Shown: positions 33,657-43,328, numbered from the stretch's first letter. The stretch is DNA of 64,000 nt from an uncultured Clostridium sp. (GCA_900540255.1 UQFE01000006.1:37847-101846); one strand, 5' to 3'. A program made the numbers and translations. Notes: generated by a model from the letters alone, not told the origin.

Positions 33657-36308
33657 ATGATTAAGGGACTTAATAAAGACCAAGTAGAACAAAGTAGGAA
33701 GTTACATGGAGATAATATAATTCATGAAGCTGAACAAGAAACATTTTGGGACAAGTTTAAAGGGGCATTTGATGATCCAATGATAAAGTTATTACTTGTA
33801 ATTGCTGCAATTATGGCTATTATGGCAGTTATGGGATATGCAGAGTTTGGAGAAATTATTGGTATAGTAATTTCTGTGTTACTTGTTACTGGAATTTCGG
33901 CAAAAACTGAAATTGCAAGTGATAATGAATATAGAAAATTAAAAGATTCAACCAAAAAAGAGGTATGTAAGGTACATAGGGATGGAAAGGTTGTAGAAGT
34001 AGAAATTAATGAATTAGTTGTTGGTGATTTAGTAATTCTTCAAAGTGGTGATAAAATTCCAGCTGATGGATATCTTTATCAAGGTGAATTAAGAGTTGAT
34101 AATTCAGCACTTAATGGAGAAGCTGAAGAATGCAGAAAAGTTGCTGTAAGTGATTTTAAGGCTTATAAAGAATTGGCTATGACAGCTGATGTAACAGGGG
34201 ATACTTTTGTTGATGCACATTCATTATTTAGAGGTGCTGTTGTATTTAATGGCGAAGGGATAATGGAAATTACTAAGGTTGGAATGAAGACAATGATGGG
34301 TGCAATGGCTGAAGATATGGCTGATGATGAAGTAGAAAGCCCATTAAAGGTAAAGCTTGCTAAATTAGCATCTCAAATTTCTATGTTTGGATATATTGGT
34401 TCAGTAGTTATTGCTTTAGCATTATTAGCTCATAAGGTGGTTATAGCTGGAGGATTTGCTGATTACTTTGCAAATGGTGGAGTAATGGTATTTAAAGATG
34501 TATTAGAAGCTATTATGCTTGCTGTTGTTATAGTAGTTATGGCTGTTCCAGAAGGACTTCCTCTTATGATAGCAATTGTTTTAATGAGAAATACTGCAAA
34601 GATGCTTCAAAACAATGTACTTGTTAGAAAGCCAATAGGAATTGAAACTGCAGGTTCATTAAATATATTATTTTCAGATAAGACAGGAACAATAACTAAA
34701 GGTGAATTAGAAGTTGTAGAATTTTTTGATGGTAACTTAAAGGATAGTTATAAAGATGGATCAAAGATTAAAGAAATGATGGCTTTATGCATTGGAAAAA
34801 ATACAGGCTCAATGTTTGATGCAAATGGAAAAGTTATTGGAGGAAATGCTACAGATAAAGCATTATTAAACTTTTTAACTCAAGCAGAAATGAATAAATT
34901 AGAAGATTTAAAGGTAGAAAAATCACAAGGATTTAATTCTGCAAATAAATATTCTGCAAGCCAATTAAATGGTAAAACTGTATATAAGGGAGCACCAGAA
35001 AGATTACTTACAAAAGCTACTAAGATGTTAGATGAAAATGGAAATGTTGTAGCTATTGATAAAAAGAAAATTAACGATAAGATAGATAGATTAGCAGAAA
35101 GAGCAATGAGAGTATTATCATTTGCTTATAGTGAAAGTGAATTAATAGAAGATACATTACCAGATGATTTAGTAATGGTAGGATTTGTTGGAATTCGTGA
35201 TGATGTTAGACCAGAAGCTAAACAAGCAATAAAGGAAGTTCAAAATGCCGGTGTACAAGTAGTAATGATAACTGGTGACAGAAAGGAAACTGCTGTTGCA
35301 ATTGCAAAAGAAGCTGGATTATTAAATTCTAAATCAGATGTTGCATTAACATCAGAAGAATTAAATAAAATGTCAGATAAAGAAGTTAAAGCAATTTTAC
35401 CTAATTTAAAAGTTATTGCTAGAGCATTACCTACAGATAAATCAAGAATGGTAAAACTTGCACAAGAGTTAAACCTTGTATGTGGTATGACTGGTGATGG
35501 TGTTAATGATGCTCCTGCATTAAAGAGAGCAGATGTTGGGTTTGCAATGGGTAGTGGTACTGATGTAGCAAAAGAAGCTGGTGCAATTGTTATCTTAGAT
35601 GATAACTTTAAATCTATTGAAAATGCAATATTATATGGAAGAACAATTTATAATAATATATTAAAGTTTATAAAATTCCAATTAACAATTAATGTTGGTG
35701 CAGTTGCAGTTTGTGCTATAGCTCCTTTCTTTGGAATCGAAGAGCCATTAAAAATAACTCATATATTATGGATTAATTTAGTTATGGATGGTCTTGGTGC
35801 ATTAGCTTTAGGATCTGAACCAGCACTTAAAAAGTATATGCTTGAAAAACCTAAGTCTAGAACTCAAAGTATTGTTTCAGCTAAAATGATGAATCAAATT
35901 CTTTTTGCTGGAGCATGGGTTGCAGTATTAAGCTTTGCATTCTTAAAGGCACCATTCTTTATAAATATGTTTGCAAATACAGAAGAACATATGACAGCAT
36001 ATTTTTCAATGTTTGTACTTTGTGCAGTATTTAATGGATTTAATGTAAGAAGCAATACTATAAATATTTTTGAACATATTAAGGAAAATATGAGTTTCTT
36101 AAAGGTTATGGGTGTTATAGTAATAGTTCAAGCTGCATTAACTTTAGTTGGAGGAGAATTATTTAGTTGTACTCCAATTACAGTAAAGAATTGGCTTGTT
36201 ATAATAGCTATGGCATTTACAATAATTCCAGTAGACATGATAAGAAAAGTTATATTTAATAGCTTAGATAAAGAAAAAGATTTAAAAAATTTAGCTAAAT
36301 CAGCTTAA
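33657..36308 (+). CDS. P-type calcium-transporting ATPase (P2-type, PMCA/SERCA-like)
   Basis: An 883-residue cation pump. The order is: cytoplasmic N-terminus with GLNKDQVEQSRKLHGDN, helices 1-2, actuator domain with NGEAEE in place of the canonical TGES, helices 3-4 with the ion-site VPEGLPL, phosphorylation site DKTGTITKGE (Asp341), nucleotide domain (KGAPERLL), hinge TGDGVNDAPALKRADVGFAMGSG and C-terminal helices with the ion-site residues NLVMDGLGALALGSE. Calcium export is the family role. AAGGAGG at 33645-33651 picks ATG 33657. Its place directly after calcium-binding TerD genes fits a calcium-linked Ter system, though it is transcribed separately. Confidence 0.88.
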   Translation: MIKGLNKDQVEQSRKLHGDNIIHEAEQETFWDKFKGAFDDPMIKLLLVIAAIMAIMAVMGYAEFGEIIGIVISVLLVTGISAKTEIASDNEYRKLKDSTKKEVCKVHRDGKVVEVEINELVVGDLVILQSGDKIPADGYLYQGELRVDNSALNGEAEECRKVAVSDFKAYKELAMTADVTGDTFVDAHSLFRGAVVFNGEGIMEITKVGMKTMMGAMAEDMADDEVESPLKVKLAKLASQISMFGYIGSVVIALALLAHKVVIAGGFADYFANGGVMVFKDVLEAIMLAVVIVVMAVPEGLPLMIAIVLMRNTAKMLQNNVLVRKPIGIETAGSLNILFSDKTGTITKGELEVVEFFDGNLKDSYKDGSKIKEMMALCIGKNTGSMFDANGKVIGGNATDKALLNFLTQAEMNKLEDLKVEKSQGFNSANKYSASQLNGKTVYKGAPERLLTKATKMLDENGNVVAIDKKKINDKIDRLAERAMRVLSFAYSESELIEDTLPDDLVMVGFVGIRDDVRPEAKQAIKEVQNAGVQVVMITGDRKETAVAIAKEAGLLNSKSDVALTSEELNKMSDKEVKAILPNLKVIARALPTDKSRMVKLAQELNLVCGMTGDGVNDAPALKRADVGFAMGSGTDVAKEAGAIVILDDNFKSIENAILYGRTIYNNILKFIKFQLTINVGAVAVCAIAPFFGIEEPLKITHILWINLVMDGLGALALGSEPALKKYMLEKPKSRTQSIVSAKMMNQILFAGAWVAVLSFAFLKAPFFINMFANTEEHMTAYFSMFVLCAVFNGFNVRSNTINIFEHIKENMSFLKVMGVIVIVQAALTLVGGELFSCTPITVKNWLVIIAMAFTIIPVDMIRKVIFNSLDKEKDLKNLAKSA

Positions 36309-36313
36309 TAAGA

Positions 36314-36361
36314 AATTGGCTGTTGCACTAAGTAATTTAGTGCAACAGCCAATTTATTTAT
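36314..36361. terminator. Bidirectional terminator with a 19-bp perfect stem
   Basis: AAATTGGCTGTTGCACTAA (36314-36332) and its exact reverse complement (36338-36356) flank a 5-nt loop. It separates the calcium ATPase from the leftward ABC-F gene. The core TGTTGCACTAA resembles TGTCGCACTAA in the 44.7-kb hairpin. Confidence 0.8.
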
Positions 36362-38277
36362 TAAGCTAATGATTCCCATTCATCATATAAATTAGCAATT
36401 AGCTGTTCTAATGATTTAATTTCATTATTAACCCTTTGACTTTCAGAAGGATTAGAATATATAGATTCTAAGCAAAGCTGTTCTTGTAAATTATTTAATT
36501 CATCTTCTTTTTCAGAAATTGTTTTTTCAAGATTTTTAATTTTTAATTGTATAGCTTTAGCTTCTTTTTCAGCTTCTCTTTTCTTTTTCTTTTCATCCTT
36601 AAGTTGAGTCTTTGTTTTTCCATTTGCTAATTCTTCATAACTTTCAAATCTACTTGGATTAAGCTTTTTTTCTTGGTAGTAACTATAATTACCTAAATAT
36701 TCAGATACACCATCTTCTTTTAATTCTAATATACGACTAATTACTTTATTTAAGAAATATCTATCATGGGATATTACCATTAATGTACCATCATATTCTA
36801 AAATAGCATCTTCTAAGGCTTCTCTAGATATAATATCAAGATGGTTAGTAGGTTCGTCTAATAATAATAAATTAGATTTTGAAAGAATTAGTTTTAATAA
36901 ATTGATTCTACATTTTTCTCCACCACTAAGAGTATTTATTACTTTAAATACATCATCACCAGTAAATAAGAATGAAGCAAGATAGCTTCTAAGTTTGGAA
37001 GTTGTTAAATTAGGAAAGTCATCCCATACTTCATCTATAATAGTCTTATCTAAATTTAAGTCAGATTGCTCTTGATCATAGTATCCAACGTTAACATTAG
37101 TACCTAATACTTTTACACCTTTATCAGCTTCCACCTTATCCATTATTATTTTAAATAATGTAGTTTTACCACGACCATTTTCTCCAATTAAAGCTACCTT
37201 TTCTCCACGCTTTAAATCTAAATTTAAGTTTGAAAATAATGATTTATCTCCATAAGATTTAGCCACATTTTCTATATGAAGCACATCATAACCGCTTTTT
37301 ACTGAAGCTTCAAATTTAATTTTAGAAGCTTCTTTTGCATGAGTTGGAGCTTCTATTTTCTCCATTTTTTCAAGAACCTTTTCTCTACTTTCAGCAGCTC
37401 GTATACTTTTTTCTCTATTAAATGAGCGGAATTTTTCAATAATTGCTTCTTGTCTTTTAATTTCAGCTTGTTGAAGATTATAAGCTTTTAATTTTGTTTC
37501 ATAATTCTTTTTTCTTAAATCTATAAATTTAGTATAAGGAACATTATAGCATTCTACTTTACCACCAATTACTTCAAAAGTATTATTAGTAACAGAATCT
37601 AAGAAAAATCTATCGTGAGATATTACTAAAACAGTTCCCTTATAATTTTTCATATAATCTTCTAACCAACTTATAGCTTCTAAATCTAAGTGGTTAGTTG
37701 GCTCATCAAGTAATATAATATCTGGTTTACGTAATAATAATTTACATAAAGCAACCCTTGTTTTTTGTCCACCACTTAATGTATTGATAGATTTATAAAA
37801 ATCATTTTCAGTAAAACCAAGGCCTTTCAATACTCTTGAAATTTCTCCTTTATACACATATCCACCTTTATGAGAATATAAATCTTGAAGTGTTGTATAA
37901 TCTTTAATAAGTTTTTCATGATAATAAGCCTTTTTTTCATCATAAGGTTCACTCATTTTTATTTCTAAAGATGAAAGCTTTGATTCTATATTTAATAATT
38001 CATCAAAAACAGAAAGAGCCTCTTCATAAATGTTTTTTTCTGAATTTAATGCTAAATTTTGTGATAAATAACCTAGTGTTTTATTTTTATCTATAAATAC
38101 TTCACCAGAATCTTGGGATAGTTCTTTTGTTATTATTTTAAAAAGTGTAGATTTTCCCTCACCATTAGCACCAATAATTCCAACTTTATCTCCTTCATTA
38201 ATGGAAAAAGTAATGTTTTTAAGTACATCTCTAATTCCATAGCTTTTACATATATCTTTACAACTTAGTATTATCAT
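36361..38277 (-). CDS. ABC-F family ATPase (Uup/YdiF-like, ribosome-associated)
   Basis: A 638-residue soluble protein with two ABC ATPase domains and no membrane helices. Each has Walker A (GANGEGKST; GENGRGKTT), signature (LSGGQKTRVAL; LSGGEKCRINL) and Walker B (ILLDEPTNHLDL; LLLDEPTNHLDI). Between them is the charged ABC-F linker (about 240-310), and the last 90 residues form a Lys/Glu coiled coil as in Uup and Bacillus YdiF. Such proteins act in the ribosomal E site or in ribosome assembly. Antibiotic protection is possible for some relatives but not indicated here. Start 38277 has GGAGGAAA upstream; the frame extends to 38334. Confidence 0.9.
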   Translation of the reverse strand: MIILSCKDICKSYGIRDVLKNITFSINEGDKVGIIGANGEGKSTLFKIITKELSQDSGEVFIDKNKTLGYLSQNLALNSEKNIYEEALSVFDELLNIESKLSSLEIKMSEPYDEKKAYYHEKLIKDYTTLQDLYSHKGGYVYKGEISRVLKGLGFTENDFYKSINTLSGGQKTRVALCKLLLRKPDIILLDEPTNHLDLEAISWLEDYMKNYKGTVLVISHDRFFLDSVTNNTFEVIGGKVECYNVPYTKFIDLRKKNYETKLKAYNLQQAEIKRQEAIIEKFRSFNREKSIRAAESREKVLEKMEKIEAPTHAKEASKIKFEASVKSGYDVLHIENVAKSYGDKSLFSNLNLDLKRGEKVALIGENGRGKTTLFKIIMDKVEADKGVKVLGTNVNVGYYDQEQSDLNLDKTIIDEVWDDFPNLTTSKLRSYLASFLFTGDDVFKVINTLSGGEKCRINLLKLILSKSNLLLLDEPTNHLDIISREALEDAILEYDGTLMVISHDRYFLNKVISRILELKEDGVSEYLGNYSYYQEKKLNPSRFESYEELANGKTKTQLKDEKKKKREAEKEAKAIQLKIKNLEKTISEKEDELNNLQEQLCLESIYSNPSESQRVNNEIKSLEQLIANLYDEWESLA

Positions 38278-38393
38278 AATTTCCTCCGTTATAGTGAAGC
38301 TTCGTAAGTGAAATTTAAAATTAAATTTGCACATTTGTCATAAAAAAGTTTTTCAGTTTAATTATACTATTATAGCAAATCTATATCAAACCT

Positions 38394-38422
38394 AAAAAAG
38401 AGCTGCTAAGAAACAACTCCTT
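38394..38422 (-). terminator. Terminator of the DUF4397 gene pair
   Basis: On the minus strand GGAGTTG pairs with CAGCTC (one G-U), followed by six T residues. Confidence 0.55.
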
Positions 38423-39039
38423 TAAATTAAGTCATCAACAAATAAATAACCCATAATAGGTTTACAAGCAAAAACTCCAATTATATAAATAGTATAAAAT
38501 TTTCCACCATCTAAAGTAATATTTTTAATATATTTTGCAGTAAGCTGAGAAGTGCCAACTAATACTTTAAAATTATATATTCCAGGGGAAAGTGGATAAT
38601 AACTTGTAGTTTCTAAATATTCAACACTATTAAATAATACAGAATTATTAGGCAAAGACAAGCTTAGTAATGGTGAATTATTAGATAAGTTTATAAATCT
38701 TAAAAATGCTTGTGTCTTTTGTATAGGTATATTATCATCCCTTAATTTAAATAAAAATAAGTTATTAGATAATGTAACAAATGATATTGTATAATTTGTA
38801 TTAGCAATTAATTCAAGGGTTTGAGTTAAAATTGGTTTATCATAAGTTCCAGTTAAATAAAGCTGAAATTCATATTCTCCTGGAGTTAATGTAATATACT
38901 TAGATATCTTTCCAAAGGAAATATTACTTGTTAATAATGAACCGTTTGCATAAATATCAACATTGGATGATGTTGGATTAGCGTGGATAATTCTTGCATT
39001 AGTGTTAACTCTAGGGAGATACTTGCTGGATAATTCCAT
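38422..39039 (-). CDS. DUF4397-type protein, probably spore- or surface-associated
   Basis: A 205-residue protein of two similar beta-rich repeats: RIIHANPTSSNVDIYANG...LTPGEYEFQLYLTG and LRFINLSNNSPLLSLSLPN...LSPGIYNFKVLVG. This is the DUF4397 pattern (RxxHxSPdap.vDvyvng, l.pG.y.f.v). There is no signal peptide. It follows the upstream 217-residue gene by 10 bp on the same strand, so they are one unit. In clostridia, proteins of this type without secretion signals are often near sporulation genes. Function is unknown; assembly on the spore surface is an inference. Confidence 0.7.
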   Translation of the reverse strand: MELSSKYLPRVNTNARIIHANPTSSNVDIYANGSLLTSNISFGKISKYITLTPGEYEFQLYLTGTYDKPILTQTLELIANTNYTISFVTLSNNLFLFKLRDDNIPIQKTQAFLRFINLSNNSPLLSLSLPNNSVLFNSVEYLETTSYYPLSPGIYNFKVLVGTSQLTAKYIKNITLDGGKFYTIYIIGVFACKPIMGYLFVDDLI

Positions 39040-39049
39040 AAAAATTCAC

Positions 39050-39703
39050 CTACTTATTACAATTATCTAGAGAAATTTTAATAATTTTTTTTATTAATAT
39101 TTTAGCAATTGGATAAGGAATTCTATAAGCTTTCATTGTAGCTAATATTCCAGAATGATCATTTTCAATTTTAGAAAAAATATTATTTACTTCTTCTTCA
39201 GTACAACTATTTTTACGTGATTCATTAATAGAATAATCTAAAGAAAGATCAAAATTTCTTAAGACATCAACAGCATTAACAGAATCATTTAAGTATCTTG
39301 TTTTTATAGTTGGTTCATTATATGAATGAAGTAAATTATTATTTAATTCATCTGGATATTCTAATTCTAAAGATTTATTATTAGAGGTTTCTTCAGATGG
39401 TGTAGTGTTTTTTGAATTGTTATTGTATAGTGAATTATCATTATTTAAATTAGGTGTATTTTTAGGGTAAGGCATAAGTGGTGCCATTACAGGAGTAATA
39501 GAATCAACCATTTCTAATGGAATAGGGCTAACATTTAAGTTTGGAAGTTCTAAGGAAATAGAGCCCAATATTCCTGAAAGGGATAATCCATCTAAGTTAT
39601 AAAGTATTGGAAATTTTGAACCATTTGGTGAAAGAGAAGAATCAATATTTAAAGGTATAAATTTTAAATCATCATTATCTATAGTAGCTTTTTTTGAATT
39701 CAT
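39050..39703 (-). CDS. Hypothetical protein paired with the DUF4397 gene
   Basis: A 217-residue protein with no signal peptide or membrane segment. The N-terminal half is low-complexity and Pro/Asn/Ser-rich (LPNLNVSPIPLEMVDSITPVM, then Asn-rich repeats). The last 50 residues are helical (EEEVNNIFSKIENDHSGILATMKAYRIPYPIAKILIKKIIKISL). GGAGGGAAA is the ribosome site. On the minus strand upstream, TAATATAT and CATATTCTA sit about 15 bp apart, resembling a sporulation sigma-E/K promoter. I do not recognise a family. A coat-associated role together with the downstream DUF4397 protein is a guess from composition, pairing and promoter. Confidence 0.5.
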   Translation of the reverse strand: MNSKKATIDNDDLKFIPLNIDSSLSPNGSKFPILYNLDGLSLSGILGSISLELPNLNVSPIPLEMVDSITPVMAPLMPYPKNTPNLNNDNSLYNNNSKNTTPSEETSNNKSLELEYPDELNNNLLHSYNEPTIKTRYLNDSVNAVDVLRNFDLSLDYSINESRKNSCTEEEVNNIFSKIENDHSGILATMKAYRIPYPIAKILIKKIIKISLDNCNK

Positions 39704-39869
39704 TATTTCCCTCCAAAAAATAAATTTATTAACAATATATGTGTTTTAAACACATATGTTACTTTATAGAATATGAGTATTATAGAGGATATATTACAAG
39801 TGAATGAGTTAAGGAAATCAATGTAACAATAGATATTGCAAGGAATATATTATACTGGAGGGGATTATT

Positions 39870-41165
39870 ATGCATAGAGATAGTATAGATGATTTAAGAA
39901 AACTATTTGTAGGGTTGGATAAAAAGGTTAATATAAATGGGAAAGGACGAATTGTTCCTATAAATTTTGATAATGCAGCTACCACTCCGCCTTTTAAAAG
40001 AGTTGTAAAAAGAGTTTTAGAAACTACTGAATATTATGGATCAATTGCAAGAGGTGATGGTCAGAAATCACAATATTGTAGTGATTTATATGAAGAGTGT
40101 AGAAGATATATTTTAAAGTATTTTAATGCGCCAGAAGAAATTTATACTGCCATTTTTGTTGGAAACACTACAGATGGATTAAATAAATTATCTAATATAT
40201 TAATTAATAATAAAGAGGATATAGTAATTACAACTAGAATGGAACATCATTCAAATGATTTACCATGGAGAAATAAATGTGATTTGAAGTATGTAGAAGT
40301 TAATGAAGATGGAAGAATAAATATAAATGAAATTGAAGAATTAATAGAAAGATATAAAGAAAAAGTAAAGTATATAACAATAACAGGAGCATCAAATGTT
40401 ACTGGTTATATTAATGATATAAGAAAAATTTCAGGATTGATTCATAAATATGGAGGAAAAATAATAGTTGATGGAGCACAATTAGTACCTCATAAAAAAA
40501 TATATATGTATAAAAAAGATAGCTTAGAAAATATAGATTTTCTAGTTTTTTCTGGACATAAGATATATGCACCATTTGGAAGTGGAGCAATTATTGGTTT
40601 AAGGGAGGATTTTAACAATAATTTACCAGATACAAAAGGTGGAGGAACTGTTGAATATGTAATAGATAATAATCAGTTATGGCTTAATACTCCAGAAAAA
40701 AATGAAGCAGGAACACCAAATTTATTTGGTGCGGTAGCTATTATGGAAGCAATGAAAGAAATTGAAAAGATAGGATTTGAAAGAATAGAAAAAAATGAAA
40801 AGGAATTATTGCAATATTTAATTAACGGACTTAAGGAATTAAATAGAGTAAAATTATATGCTGATAATGATTGTATAGATGATAGGCTTGGAATATTGGT
40901 ATTTACTATTGATGGTATGAAATATTATGAAGTTGGAGAAAAACTATCAGAAATTAAGGCAATAGGGGTAAGGCAAGGAGGATTTTGTTCTCATCCATAT
41001 ACAAGAAGAGTATTAGGAATACCTAATAATCAACTTCAAGAATATATAAATAAAAATGGAATACCTGGATTAGTTAGAGTAAGCTTAGGAATATATAATA
41101 GTAAAAAAGAAGCAAATATATTTTTAGAAACAGTTGAGCTTTTATGTAGAAGATACGCAAGATAG
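39870..41165 (+). CDS. Class V aminotransferase / cysteine desulfurase-like PLP enzyme
   Basis: A 431-residue PLP-dependent fold I enzyme. Motifs are INFDNAATTPPFKRV at the N-terminus, MEHHSNDLPWR (the SufS/CsdA-type HHSN.xPW), VDGAQLVPHK and the Schiff-base Lys in FSGHKIYAPFGSGA (about residue 230). GGFCSHPYTRR near 370 has a Cys in the region of the desulfurase active-site Cys. It stands alone between divergent sporulation-like genes and a repeat element, with no IscU/SufU partner. So a role in general Fe-S assembly is uncertain, and selenocysteine lyase or another aminotransfer reaction is possible. GGAGGGG precedes the ATG. Confidence 0.8.
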   Translation: MHRDSIDDLRKLFVGLDKKVNINGKGRIVPINFDNAATTPPFKRVVKRVLETTEYYGSIARGDGQKSQYCSDLYEECRRYILKYFNAPEEIYTAIFVGNTTDGLNKLSNILINNKEDIVITTRMEHHSNDLPWRNKCDLKYVEVNEDGRININEIEELIERYKEKVKYITITGASNVTGYINDIRKISGLIHKYGGKIIVDGAQLVPHKKIYMYKKDSLENIDFLVFSGHKIYAPFGSGAIIGLREDFNNNLPDTKGGGTVEYVIDNNQLWLNTPEKNEAGTPNLFGAVAIMEAMKEIEKIGFERIEKNEKELLQYLINGLKELNRVKLYADNDCIDDRLGILVFTIDGMKYYEVGEKLSEIKAIGVRQGGFCSHPYTRRVLGIPNNQLQEYINKNGIPGLVRVSLGIYNSKKEANIFLETVELLCRRYAR

Positions 41166-41170
41166 TTAAG

Positions 41171-41308
41171 AGTGGCAAGTAGCAAGAGAGTTAAGAGTGG
41201 CAAGTGACAAGTGGCAAGTTAAGGAATTTCTAAGAATGTATTTTTTTAAATTCAGCTAATGCTGAATTTTTACCTTAACTTGAAACTTGTCACTTGAAAT
41301 TTGCCACT
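41171..41308. repeat. Copy B of the heptad-bounded intergenic element
   Basis: The left arm has AGTGGCAAGTAGCAAG, then AGTGGCAAGTGACAAGTGGC and AAGTTAAGG. The central hairpin is AAATTCAGC/GCTGAATTT, and the right arm has CCTTAACTTG, then ACTTGTCACTTG and TTGCCACT. It begins 5 bp after the aminotransferase stop codon, and its terminal ACT overlaps the CTA stop triplet of the convergent PPi-PFK gene. Confidence 0.75.
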
Positions 41309-42533
41309 AATTAAATTGTTTATTAAACACCTTAAATGAAGGCATTGCAACTGATGAAATAACTGAAGGAACTGAAGAAATTAAAGGAGTTAAGTATTCA
41401 AGAGCTTCAGGTTTTATATTGTTTCCTTCTTTATTTATCCATTCTGTTGGGAAGTATTTAACATTATTTGCAATTTTATCTGCTTCTATTAAGAAATATG
41501 ATGATTTATATGGAGAGTTACTTTCACGTTTAATACCAATCATGTAACCACATTTGCCAAGAGAAGCTTGCTTTAATGCTTCATATCCAACTTCATATGC
41601 TTCTTCTATATCAATGTTAGAAGCACAGTGCATTGCACATCTTTGTAATACGCCAAGTTCTAAAGATTTTACTCTACTAGTGATTCCAGAAGAAATTATT
41701 AGGTTCTTTAGGAAGTTACCTACACCACCTAATTGCGCATGTCCAAATTTATCGTGAGCTTGTGCATGAGCTTCAGCAATAAATTTACCTTCAGCATTTC
41801 TTATTCCTTCAGAAACAACTATATAAACTTGGTTTTGTTCTTCAAATTTATTTTTAACATCTACTAAAAATTTATCAATATCAAATGCTGTTTCAGGTAA
41901 GTAAATAAAATCAGCAACTTGTTTACCATTTAATTTAGCTAATGCAGCAGCAGAAGCTAACCAACCAGTATCACGTCCCATGGTTTCTAATATAAAGATT
42001 CCATTGTTTATGTAAACAGATGAATCTAAATAAGTTTCTAATACAGAAGTAGCAATAAATTTTGCTGCACTTCCAAAACCCGGTGTATGATCAGTATACA
42101 TTAAATCATTATCTATAGTTTTTGGTATTCCTATAAATTTAACATCTATTCCAGTTTTTTTTGCATAAGCACTTAACTTTGCAGTAGTATCCATTGAATC
42201 ATTTCCACCAACATAAAAGAAGGCTTTAATATCATTAGCTTTTAATATTTCTAATAACTTATCATATTCTTCAGTTGATTCTTCAAGTTTTTTCATTTTG
42301 TATCTGCAAGATCCTAAGCCAGATGATGGAGTATATTTAAAGTTATTTATTTCTTCTTGTGAAATTGAAGAAAGTTCGATTATATTACCATTTAATATAC
42401 CTTCAATTCCATTTAAACCAGCAAAAACTTTATTAAAACTTCCTAAAGTTTTATTTGCTTCTAATAATCCAACAACACTAGAATTAATTACAGATGTAGG
42501 GCCGCCTGATTGTGCTATAATGCAATTACTCAT
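41307..42533 (-). CDS. PPi-dependent phosphofructokinase (diphosphate-fructose-6-phosphate 1-phosphotransferase)
   Basis: Phosphorylates fructose 6-phosphate with pyrophosphate (reversible) in glycolysis. The 408-residue protein has IIAQSGGPTSVIN at the N-terminus, the phosphate-site GGNDSMDT and PKTIDNDL, where Lys replaces the Gly of ATP enzymes (PGTIDND), plus MGRDTGWLA and the sugar-site AHAQAHDKFGHAQLGGVG. The Lys in PKTIDND marks the PPi type. Its TAG stop is touched by repeat copy B. It lies alone on the minus strand with GGAGA before the start. ATP-dependent use cannot be wholly excluded. Confidence 0.88.
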   Translation of the reverse strand: MSNCIIAQSGGPTSVINSSVVGLLEANKTLGSFNKVFAGLNGIEGILNGNIIELSSISQEEINNFKYTPSSGLGSCRYKMKKLEESTEEYDKLLEILKANDIKAFFYVGGNDSMDTTAKLSAYAKKTGIDVKFIGIPKTIDNDLMYTDHTPGFGSAAKFIATSVLETYLDSSVYINNGIFILETMGRDTGWLASAAALAKLNGKQVADFIYLPETAFDIDKFLVDVKNKFEEQNQVYIVVSEGIRNAEGKFIAEAHAQAHDKFGHAQLGGVGNFLKNLIISSGITSRVKSLELGVLQRCAMHCASNIDIEEAYEVGYEALKQASLGKCGYMIGIKRESNSPYKSSYFLIEADKIANNVKYFPTEWINKEGNNIKPEALEYLTPLISSVPSVISSVAMPSFKVFNKQFN

Positions 42534-42770
42534 TAAAATAATCTCCTTTAAGTTAAATTTAATTAAGTTACGTATTAATAATAAATGTACATTAAATCCT
42601 TATTCTTAAGGGTTAATATGATATACTATTTCGTTCGTTAGTAAATACAATATATACTATACAACAAAAGCCAACAAAATGAAAGATAAAAAAATAAATT
42701 TTACAATATGTAGCATAGCTTTAAAGCACACTTAATAAAATTATATAAATACTTGAAGCAGGAGGGGAAA

Positions 42771-43328
42771 ATGAATCTTAAAGATATAATTATAGTTGGT
42801 GTTGCATTAGCTATGGATGCTGTAGGTGTAAGTATAAGTATAGGCGTAAATTCAGCTATAAATAAAAAGAATAAAATAGAATTTATTATATCGTTTGCTT
42901 TTTTTCAATTTTTATTCTTTTTTTTAGGGAAAATAAGTGGAAATTTATTTGAAACATATATTACAGCAATACCAAATGTTATTGGAGGAATTGCTATAGC
43001 TATTGTAGGAATATTAATGATAAGTGATGGATTTGAAAATAAGGAAAATGACGAAAGAATGTTATTAAAAAAAGGAGTAGCGTTAATATTAGGAGTTTCA
43101 GTAAGTATAGATGCATTTGTAATTGGTTTTACAGGATTTGGTTATATCAGCAGTATAATACGAATAATTTTTGAATGTTCAATTGTTGGATTTATAACTT
43201 TAATATTATGTACTTTTGCATTTTTTTTATGTAGATATATAAGAAAGGTAGAATTTATTTCTAAGTATGCTGATTTTTTTGGTGGAGTAACATTAATTAT
43301 TTTTGCAATTAAAATGATATTTTTTTAA
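42771..43328 (+). CDS. MntP/YtaF-family membrane protein (putative manganese efflux)
   Basis: A 185-residue protein of six hydrophobic helices in two similar halves. Each half carries the family acid motif: ALAMDAVGVSISIG near residue 15 and VSVSIDAFVIGFTGFG near 115. MntP exports manganese; the related YtaF occurs in spore formers with sporulation-linked expression. Gly and Val after the first MDA (MDAVGVS rather than MDAFAVS) leans toward the YtaF side. AGGAGGGG selects ATG 42771 over an earlier in-frame start at 42753. No manganese riboswitch was recognised upstream. Substrate is inferred from family only. Confidence 0.75.
   Translation: MNLKDIIIVGVALAMDAVGVSISIGVNSAINKKNKIEFIISFAFFQFLFFFLGKISGNLFETYITAIPNVIGGIAIAIVGILMISDGFENKENDERMLLKKGVALILGVSVSIDAFVIGFTGFGYISSIIRIIFECSIVGFITLILCTFAFFLCRYIRKVEFISKYADFFGGVTLIIFAIKMIFF

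Noticed and set aside
28554-36308. Prophage or plasmid-borne tellurite resistance island
   Set aside because: No integrase, attachment repeats, tRNA or composition shift is visible; the genes have the same codon use as the flanks.
36361-38277. Antibiotic-resistance ABC-F gene
   Set aside because: Architecture with a C-terminal coiled coil is that of housekeeping Uup/YdiF proteins; no drug-specific context is visible.
42600-42770. Manganese (yybP-ykoY) riboswitch before the MntP/YtaF-like gene
   Set aside because: No matching conserved loops or stems in the 170 bp upstream.
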